DNA of 11,001 nt from an uncultured Lachnospiraceae bacterium (GTDB taxonomy: Bacteria; Bacillota; Clostridia; Lachnospirales; Lachnospiraceae). Made by a program: the position numbers and the translations under genes. The stretch is taken from NCBI GenBank assembly GCA_905236365.1, contig CAJOPP010000257.1:1-11001 (forward strand), given 5' to 3'. Below, piece by piece: positions 6,430 through 11,001 of this stretch. The notes beneath the pieces were generated by a model. That model saw nothing but the letters and a program-made list of their open reading frames with translations, searched no databases and was not told where the DNA came from. The number at the start of each line of letters is the position of its first letter. Within the stretch, counting starts at the first letter, position 1.

Positions 6430-6450
6430 ACATAGTTTTAAAAACTATGT
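6430..6450. promoter_or_regulatory. perfect 10-base palindrome in the hlyIII leader, candidate operator
   Basis: ACATAGTTTT and AAAACTATGT form a perfect inverted repeat around a single central A. It lies just downstream of the predicted hlyIII -10 box, at roughly +8 to +28 of the transcript, where a bound dimeric repressor could block elongation. It has no GC-rich stem or T-run expected of a terminator. The regulator is unknown. Confidence 0.5.
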
Positions 6451-6464
6451 CCTGATGTATTATT

Positions 6465-6493
6465 ATATTACTACTTGTTTATAAAATATGCAA
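6465..6493 (-). promoter_or_regulatory. probable promoter of the hemolysin III-like gene
   Basis: On the minus strand TTGCAT (6493-6488) and TAATAT (6470-6465) are 17 bases apart. An overlapping perfect TATAAT (6467-6462) has a poorer spacing. Matches are moderate, so the exact boxes are uncertain. Confidence 0.4.
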
Positions 6494-6519
6494 GTTAAAA
6501 TTTTCTCATTAAAAAAGAG

Positions 6520-6566
6520 GTAACAGTTGTTACTGTTCAGACGTATGCCACCGAGTGAACTGTAAC
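6520..6566. repeat. extragenic imperfect palindrome
   Basis: GTTACTGTTCA (6529-6539) and TGAACTGTAAC (6556-6566) form an 11-base inverted repeat with one mismatch and a 16-base loop. An overlapping smaller hairpin is GTAAC/GTTAC at 6520-6533. The core ACTGTTCA resembles the arms of the hairpins ahead of murC, thiS and thiH, suggesting a dispersed repeat family. It lies between divergent genes, upstream of both promoters. Confidence 0.55.
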
Positions 6567-6606
6567 ACTGCACTTGCTGCGTTTGAGAAAGATTTTTTCT
6601 GGGATA

Positions 6607-6635
6607 TTGCAGGATTCTGCTTTTGCGTTTATAAT
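6607..6635 (+). promoter_or_regulatory. probable promoter for the flavin reductase-M23 peptidase operon
   Basis: A perfect -10 TATAAT (6630-6635) has TTGCAG (6607-6612) 17 bases upstream. The start would be near 6642, directly ahead of the hairpin at 6646-6701, leaving a leader of about 116 bases. The -35 match is weak (3 of 6). Confidence 0.5.
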
Positions 6636-6645
6636 GACCCTTAGT

Positions 6646-6701
6646 GCATTATGAAAAAATGAGCAGTGCGACAGTCAAGCTCGCTTGAACTGTCATAATG
6701 C
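6646..6701 (+). repeat. nested hairpin in the 5' leader of the flavin reductase gene
   Basis: GCATTAT (6646-6652) pairs with ATAATGC (6695-6701). Inside, GACAGT (6670-6675) pairs with ACTGTC (6689-6694), and CAAG (6676-6679) with CTTG (6684-6687) around loop CTCG, with one bulged A. A stretch of 17 unpaired bases lies on the 5' side only. The CATTAT arm could instead pair with an upstream ATAATG (6631-6636). It is not followed by a T-run, so it does not look like a terminator. It may be a structured leader or an extragenic repeat. Confidence 0.5.
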
Positions 6702-6757
6702 GAAAAAACACACTGAGCCGACAGGCGAAGTGAAAAACTGAGAGGAAGCATTAGGGT

Positions 6758-7354
6758 ATGGCAAAACAATCATGGAGACCGGGGAATATGCTCTATCCGG
6801 TTCCGGCAGTGTTGGTGACCTGCCAGGACAAAGAAGGCAAAGACAATGTTTTGACCGTTGCCTGGGCGGGAACGGTGTGTTCTTCCCCGGCGATGGTTTC
6901 CATTTCTGTTCGAAAAGAGAGATATTCCCATCATATGATAAAAGAGACTGGCGAATTTGTTGTAAATCTGACAACCGGGAATCTGATGCGTGCAACCGAT
7001 TACTGTGGAGTGCGAAGTGGAAGAGATGAGGACAAATTTGAAGCGATGCATCTGACGAAAGGGAAGGCAGAGAAAGTATACCCTCCGATTATCATGGAGA
7101 GTCCTGTTAATATTGAGTGTAAGGTAAAACAGGTGTTAGAATTAGGGAGTCACGATCTGTTTCTTGCCGAAGTGGTCAATGTTCAGATTTCAGATGAATA
7201 TCTGGATGAGAACGGAAGCTTTCATTTAAATGAGGCGGATTTACTGGCATATTCCCATGGAGAATATTATAATCTGGGCAAGAAGCTGGGAACATTTGGG
7301 TGTTCTGTGAGAAAGCCGGTTCATAAAAAGAATAAAAAACGTAAACGCAGTTAG
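6758..7354 (+). CDS. flavin reductase-like FMN-binding protein
   Basis: Cytoplasmic split-barrel flavoprotein of 198 residues. The start MAKQSWRPGNMLYPVPAVLV, the FMN-contacting region TVAWAGTVCSSPAMVSISVR, and FVVNLTTGNLMRATDYCG with SGRDEDKFEA are typical of the flavin reductase-like domain found in many anaerobes. Such proteins bind FMN and may reduce flavin or transfer electrons; the physiological partner is unknown. The C-terminus is very basic (KPVHKKNKKRKRS), perhaps nucleic acid- or membrane-contacting, but this is inference. The nearest Shine-Dalgarno-like stretch, AGAGG, is 12 bases before the ATG, longer than usual. The next gene begins 21 bases downstream, so they are likely co-transcribed. 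Confidence 0.88.
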   Translation: MAKQSWRPGNMLYPVPAVLVTCQDKEGKDNVLTVAWAGTVCSSPAMVSISVRKERYSHHMIKETGEFVVNLTTGNLMRATDYCGVRSGRDEDKFEAMHLTKGKAEKVYPPIIMESPVNIECKVKQVLELGSHDLFLAEVVNVQISDEYLDENGSFHLNEADLLAYSHGEYYNLGKKLGTFGCSVRKPVHKKNKKRKRS

Positions 7355-7375
7355 AAAAAGAAAAGAGGAAGATTC

Positions 7376-9043
7376 ATGAAATTTAATCTAAAAACACGTC
7401 TTCAGTGGGGATGGTTCAAGGCGGCATTGGTTGGAACGACTATTGGACTTTTGATTGCACCGGCACTGGGAGAAGTGTTTCAAAGAACAGATCATACAGA
7501 AGCGGATAACAGAGAAGCTGTTGAGAATCATAAGAAAGAGAATCCTATTTCCAATCTGCTTGGTAATCTTTCCTTTGGCAATAAGGTGAAGGTCATGGTG
7601 AATGGAGAAATTGTAGCATTAGCCGGAAGTGTAGAAGAAGGGCGGGATGCATATAAGGCTGCCAGGCTGGCATATAATGCCGAAGGAATCAAAATACTGG
7701 ATGTTGATGTTACTTATGAAGAGGTTGACAAAGAAAAGGATGGTGAGTCTGTTAAAGGGATGCACCGGTTAAAGGATGAAGAACTGTCGGAAGCCATTCT
7801 GAAGAGCTTTTCCAAGTATGGCAATACGGAGAAAGCATTGGCATATACGATGCGGATCGATGATTATACGGTAACGTTTGACAATATGGAGAATCTGGTG
7901 GCTGCGTTAGAACGGGCACAGGGAAAATACGACATTGAAGATTCTTTTCAAGTGGAGTTAAATCCACCGGCCAGCAGGAATGTAATGATGTATGAGGTAA
8001 CTGTTACAGAAAAGAATGAAAATTCCGGACAAGTGGAAGCGGATGGAGAGCAGCAGGCACAGGTACCGGAAGAAGGAGCTTCTGATAATGAAAATCCGGA
8101 AGAAGCTTCGCAGTCAAATAAAGTGGAAGACGTTCCGCAGGCCGCTGAGGATGGTGTAAAATACATTGGATTTTCAGATGTGATTCAGGTCGTAGAGACA
8201 TATGTCAGCAAAGACCAGATCAAGGATCAGGAGACGGCATACAATGAATTAACGACGGAAAATCAGGAAGCAGGCATTTATGTTGTACAATCCGGAGATT
8301 ATCTGGATCTTATAGCAGAAAAAAATAATATGACGGTGGATGAAATCCGGGAATTGAATCCGGGAATAGAGACGGATGAAGATCTTTACTATGATGACCG
8401 GTTGAATATCAAGGTTCCGAGAGCAACGGTCCAGATTCTGGTGGAGAAACAGGAGACTTATCGGGAAACCTATTATGAAGATGTTGTATATGAAGATGAT
8501 GACAGTATGTTCATCGGTGAGACAGAGGTGGTTCAGGAAGGAAGTCCGGGAACCCATATTGTCACGGATATGGTTACATATAAAGATGATTTGGAATGTG
8601 ATCGTGAGCAATTAGAAGAAACGGTGGAAGTGGCAGCTGTGGCAGAGATTGTAAAAAGAGGAACCAAGTCCCAGCCGACTTATATGTATCCGGTTACCAA
8701 CTGGGTACTTACGTCCAACTTTGGTTACCGGTGGGGACGTCTGCATGCCGGTGTGGATGTAGGGGTTCCGATTGGAACGACGGTGCGGGCTTCCCGTGGC
8801 GGTCAGATCATAACAGCAGGATGGGTTGGCGGTTATGGTAATTGTGTAATGATCGATCATGGTGATGGGATTGTTACGGTTTACGGACATCTCAGTGAAG
8901 TTACAGTTAGTGTAGGACAGTATGTAGATCAGGGACAACAGGTAGCACTTTCCGGCAATACCGGGCGAAGCACCGGTCCTCATCTTCATTTCGAGATCCG
9001 GGTGAATGGAACGGCAGAGGATCCGTTGCCATATCTGTATTAA
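7376..9043 (+). CDS. membrane-anchored LysM-G5-M23 cell-wall peptidase
   Basis: Predicted envelope protein of 555 residues that would cut peptidoglycan cross-bridges or stem peptides outside the membrane. Order: a hydrophobic N-terminal anchor or uncleaved signal (about 12-33); a region with VMVNGEIVALAGSVEEGRD (73-91) resembling N-terminal modules of clostridial M23 proteins; an acidic, low-complexity linker (about 212-258); a LysM domain (about 300-348, YVVQSGDYLDLIAEKNNMT); a G5 domain (about 350-428); and an M23/LytM domain (about 445-550). The zinc and catalytic residues are intact: His457 and Asp461 in HAGVD, His505 in VYGHLS, and His536/His538 in GPHLHFE. An intact site argues for an active enzyme. 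AGAGGAAG precedes the ATG. It lies between the flavin protein and a small membrane protein. Confidence 0.92.
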   Translation: MKFNLKTRLQWGWFKAALVGTTIGLLIAPALGEVFQRTDHTEADNREAVENHKKENPISNLLGNLSFGNKVKVMVNGEIVALAGSVEEGRDAYKAARLAYNAEGIKILDVDVTYEEVDKEKDGESVKGMHRLKDEELSEAILKSFSKYGNTEKALAYTMRIDDYTVTFDNMENLVAALERAQGKYDIEDSFQVELNPPASRNVMMYEVTVTEKNENSGQVEADGEQQAQVPEEGASDNENPEEASQSNKVEDVPQAAEDGVKYIGFSDVIQVVETYVSKDQIKDQETAYNELTTENQEAGIYVVQSGDYLDLIAEKNNMTVDEIRELNPGIETDEDLYYDDRLNIKVPRATVQILVEKQETYRETYYEDVVYEDDDSMFIGETEVVQEGSPGTHIVTDMVTYKDDLECDREQLEETVEVAAVAEIVKRGTKSQPTYMYPVTNWVLTSNFGYRWGRLHAGVDVGVPIGTTVRASRGGQIITAGWVGGYGNCVMIDHGDGIVTVYGHLSEVTVSVGQYVDQGQQVALSGNTGRSTGPHLHFEIRVNGTAEDPLPYLY

Positions 9044-9075
9044 GAAAGAGATTGAGAGAGAAATGGAGGAAGGAT

Positions 9076-9285
9076 ATGACAATCTTGGGTATCATCCTGA
9101 TAATAGTGGGAGCAGTGCTTTTATTTATAGGGAAGAATTTTACCAGGTATCTTCCTCCCGATTATCAAAATGAAGAGGATGGTTTTTTACAGCTTTTACA
9201 GAGCATGGGGAATCTTTTGGGTGGTGCCGGCATTGTTTTTCTGATAGCGGGATTCCTTTGCATCTTACTTGACCGGTTCCATTAA
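9076..9285 (+). CDS. small two-helix membrane protein, function unknown
   Basis: A 69-residue hypothetical protein. It has a first hydrophobic segment TILGIILIIVGAVLLFIG, a short polar stretch containing RYLPPDYQNEEDG, and a second hydrophobic segment GGAGIVFLIAGFLCILL ending in a short basic tail. I place the start at the ATG at 9076 because GGAGGAAGG lies just before it; an in-frame TTG at 9052 would put that ribosome site inside the gene. It follows the M23 peptidase by 32 bases and is probably in the same transcript. I recognise no family with a known function; a partner or regulator of the peptidase is only a guess. The short polar connector could lie on either side of the membrane. Confidence 0.7.
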   Translation: MTILGIILIIVGAVLLFIGKNFTRYLPPDYQNEEDGFLQLLQSMGNLLGGAGIVFLIAGFLCILLDRFH

Positions 9286-9590
9286 AAACTGCTATGATGT
9301 CGGAGTCAAAACCATGCATTTTTTGTGAGTGAAAAAGTTAAGATATTATTAAAAAATGCCGATACAACTATATAGGGTTATTATGTTTATTTGTCAATTG
9401 ATAATGTAGTCAAATCTCCTTAGATTAAGAAAGGTGTACCGGTTAATTTGGTACCGGCAATTGGATGTTAGTGATGATGTTTTTTGGGAAATAGCATAAT
9501 AATATGCACGATCAGCATGGCGTTCGTATGCTTAGGAACGGTGTGTATACATTATGTGCGGACAAAATATAATGCGAGGAGGAACAGAGC
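9286..9590 (+). other. 305-base A+T-rich gap upstream of the surface protein gene
   Basis: No gene was found. It holds several small structures: a perfect 9-base inverted repeat GCATTTTTT/AAAAAATGC (9316-9324 and 9351-9359) with a 26-base loop; GTACCGG repeated directly at 9436-9442 and 9451-9457, which also allows a CCGGT/ACCGG stem; GCATA/TATGC (9494-9507); and AGCAT/ATGCT (9513-9532). A weak promoter-like pair TTGATA with TTAGAT is visible near 9399-9426, but I would not rely on it. No strong terminator follows the preceding operon. The ribosome binding site GAGGAGG (9576-9582) for the next gene lies at the end. Confidence 0.5.
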
Positions 9591-11001
9591 ATGGAATCAG
9601 ATTCAAAAACAGGGAAACAGATTCAGAGGAACAGAATGGATTCAAAGAAAAGAATCCTGAGTTTGCTTTTGACGTTCTGCATGGTGGTGAGTTTACTGCC
9701 GGTGAGTGCATTGACGGCAGAAGCGGCAGTGTCAAATAAGTATCAGATAGGTGGAGTTTATCTGGATGATACAGGTTTAACAAAAGCAGAAGATGGGAGT
9801 TGGGAGTGGAATGGAAGTTCGAAGACACTGACATTTTCCAAGTCGGTAAATATTTATAATGCCGATAAAAATAAATATACGATGGTAGCTATCGGATTAC
9901 CGGCAGACTCTACGATTGTATTAGCCGACGGAATTCGTGTTAAAGTTACATCAGATGCAGCGGATGCGATTTATTGCGAAGGAAATCTGACAATTAAAGG
10001 CAATGGTGCTTTAGAAACATATGGACATTATGCGGCATTGTCTGCAGATGGAACAGGGTATTCGGGTGATGACAATGAGACAGGAAGCGGCATTATAAGT
10101 AAAGGAAAGCTGACTGTAGGTAGTTTGAGCGAACCTCAAACACCATATCTGCTGGCTGCAGGAGATATAGCAGGAGATAAGACGAACGAGCGTAATATTG
10201 AAGTTGGAGAAGGATTATATGTGTATAAAGGATTTGTTATGACGAATGTTGATGGTAAAGTTCGTTGTGATAAATCCAAATTTATCACGTTAGGAACAGA
10301 TGGTGTGATTGAGGTTTATAACGGTGGGACAGGAGTTTTTAACGACCCTGTTCAGCCGTTCGGTAACCAGTATACCGGAGATACTTCTGTGACCAAGTTG
10401 GTTCACCTGTTATATGAAGTTAACGGTGGTGACCAGAAGTCACTTACCAAGAACCCAGGGGTATGGATTAAGCCGGGGGCGAAGGCAGATCTTACTCCGA
10501 CAGTAACCAAAGAAGATGCGATATTCCAGGGATGGTCAACATCACCAACCGGAACAGCAATTTCTGACTATACCGTTCCTGGTGATCAACCGGGTGTTGA
10601 AATCAAATTATATGCTGTTTATAAAGGTATTGATAAAGAAGTAACTCCAAATCCGGGAATCAATTATCAATCGGACCCGGAAACAATAACCGGCTTAGTT
10701 CCTAATGCAAATTACGCTATTAATGGTAACGAGGTATCCGCAGACGGGAGCGGTAATATCAATATTGCTAATTATTTAGGAACGGCGATTCAGTTGGTAA
10801 AGAAGAGTCAATATGGAGAAAAATATGATTCGGCAGCGAAGGAAATCGTTCTTAAAGCCAGACCATCAACACCGAAGAAGGGGACTACGTTTACAGTAAC
10901 AGAGGCAGTAAAAGGTGTAAATGGCGATAAAGCAACAATAGATTTTCAAGATAATACGGTTATATATGAGATTTCAACAGATGATGAACATTGGACAGAA
11001 G
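9591..11001 (+). CDS. secreted cell-surface protein with Listeria-Bacteroides-type repeat, cut by window edge
   Basis: Open from the ATG to the end of the window (470 complete codons), so the C-terminus and any anchoring signal are not visible. GAGGAGG precedes the ATG by about 8 bases; a second ATG at residue 16 (MDSKKRILS) is an alternative start closer to the signal peptide. A signal peptide is evident: KKR, then the hydrophobic stretch ILSLLLTFCMVVSLLPVSAL, with likely cleavage near TAEAA (42-46). Next comes a beta-rich region with GSWEWNGSSKTLTF, LPADSTIVL and IYCEGNLTIKGNGAL, a pattern common in clostridial surface proteins. Residues about 271-345 (YEVNGG ... AIFQGWSTSPTGTAI ... KLYAVYK) form an InlB B-repeat/Listeria-Bacteroides domain, associated with surface proteins. 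Adhesion or binding is inferred from the family. Confidence 0.88.
   Translation, partial: MESDSKTGKQIQRNRMDSKKRILSLLLTFCMVVSLLPVSALTAEAAVSNKYQIGGVYLDDTGLTKAEDGSWEWNGSSKTLTFSKSVNIYNADKNKYTMVAIGLPADSTIVLADGIRVKVTSDAADAIYCEGNLTIKGNGALETYGHYAALSADGTGYSGDDNETGSGIISKGKLTVGSLSEPQTPYLLAAGDIAGDKTNERNIEVGEGLYVYKGFVMTNVDGKVRCDKSKFITLGTDGVIEVYNGGTGVFNDPVQPFGNQYTGDTSVTKLVHLLYEVNGGDQKSLTKNPGVWIKPGAKADLTPTVTKEDAIFQGWSTSPTGTAISDYTVPGDQPGVEIKLYAVYKGIDKEVTPNPGINYQSDPETITGLVPNANYAINGNEVSADGSGNINIANYLGTAIQLVKKSQYGEKYDSAAKEIVLKARPSTPKKGTTFTVTEAVKGVNGDKATIDFQDNTVIYEISTDDEHWTE

Noticed and set aside
9052..9075. Upstream TTG start for the small membrane protein
   Set aside because: It would translate through GGAGGAAGG, which is the obvious ribosome site for the ATG at 9076.
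8249..9082. Minus-strand open frames opposite the M23 peptidase
   Set aside because: They are shadows of a gene with intact LysM, G5 and M23 motifs and have no ribosome sites.
9316..9359. Rho-independent terminator after the M23 operon
   Set aside because: The 9-base repeat is perfect but A+T-rich with a 26-base loop and no T-run after the stem, so it is not a convincing terminator.
9568..9573. TATAAT as -10 box for the surface protein gene
   Set aside because: It ends only two bases before the ribosome binding site, so a transcript starting from it would lack that site.

Overview
The window looks like a chromosomal segment of a Gram-positive anaerobe of class Clostridia, most likely a member of the Lachnospiraceae. 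This is inferred from moderate G+C, strong AGGAGG-type ribosome binding sites, an oxygen-sensitive radical-SAM (ThiH) route to the thiazole of thiamine, a LysM/G5/M23 cell-wall hydrolase and a secreted protein with a Listeria-Bacteroides-type repeat. No mobile element, CRISPR array, tRNA or rRNA was seen.

Layout: (1) 13-1392, minus strand: murC (peptidoglycan synthesis). (2) 1393-1763: divergent control region with back-to-back sigma-A-like promoters, followed by a strongly structured leader in front of the thiamine genes. (3) 1764-5736, plus strand: thiS, thiG, thiH, a tenI-like gene and a nitrilase-superfamily amidase, probably one operon. ThiS, ThiG and ThiH make the thiazole carboxylate and TenI tautomerises it. 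No thiF, thiC, thiD or thiamine kinase is present here. (4) 5733-6395, minus strand: a hemolysin III/PAQR-type membrane protein whose stop codon overlaps the amidase stop tail to tail. (5) 6414-6757: divergent control region with a perfect palindrome on the hlyIII side and a promoter plus hairpin-rich leader on the other. (6) 6758-9285, plus strand: flavin reductase-like protein, LysM-G5-M23 envelope peptidase and a two-helix membrane protein, closely spaced. (7) 9286-9590: A+T-rich gap with small hairpins. (8) 9591 to the right edge: a secreted surface protein cut off by the window.

The most interesting signals are in the thiamine region. A 41-bp hairpin-forming segment occurs ahead of thiS and again, about 83% identical, ahead of thiH. 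No TPP-riboswitch consensus is visible. ThiS ends in Gly-Gly-Gly-Ala rather than a free Gly-Gly. The tenI reading frame appears to lose its last helix through a single-base shift. Palindromes built on ACTGTTCA/TGAACAGT or a close variant recur in three intergenic regions and inside the thi operon, so the thi hairpins may belong to an interspersed extragenic repeat family instead of being a dedicated thiamine regulator. Both readings are given below.
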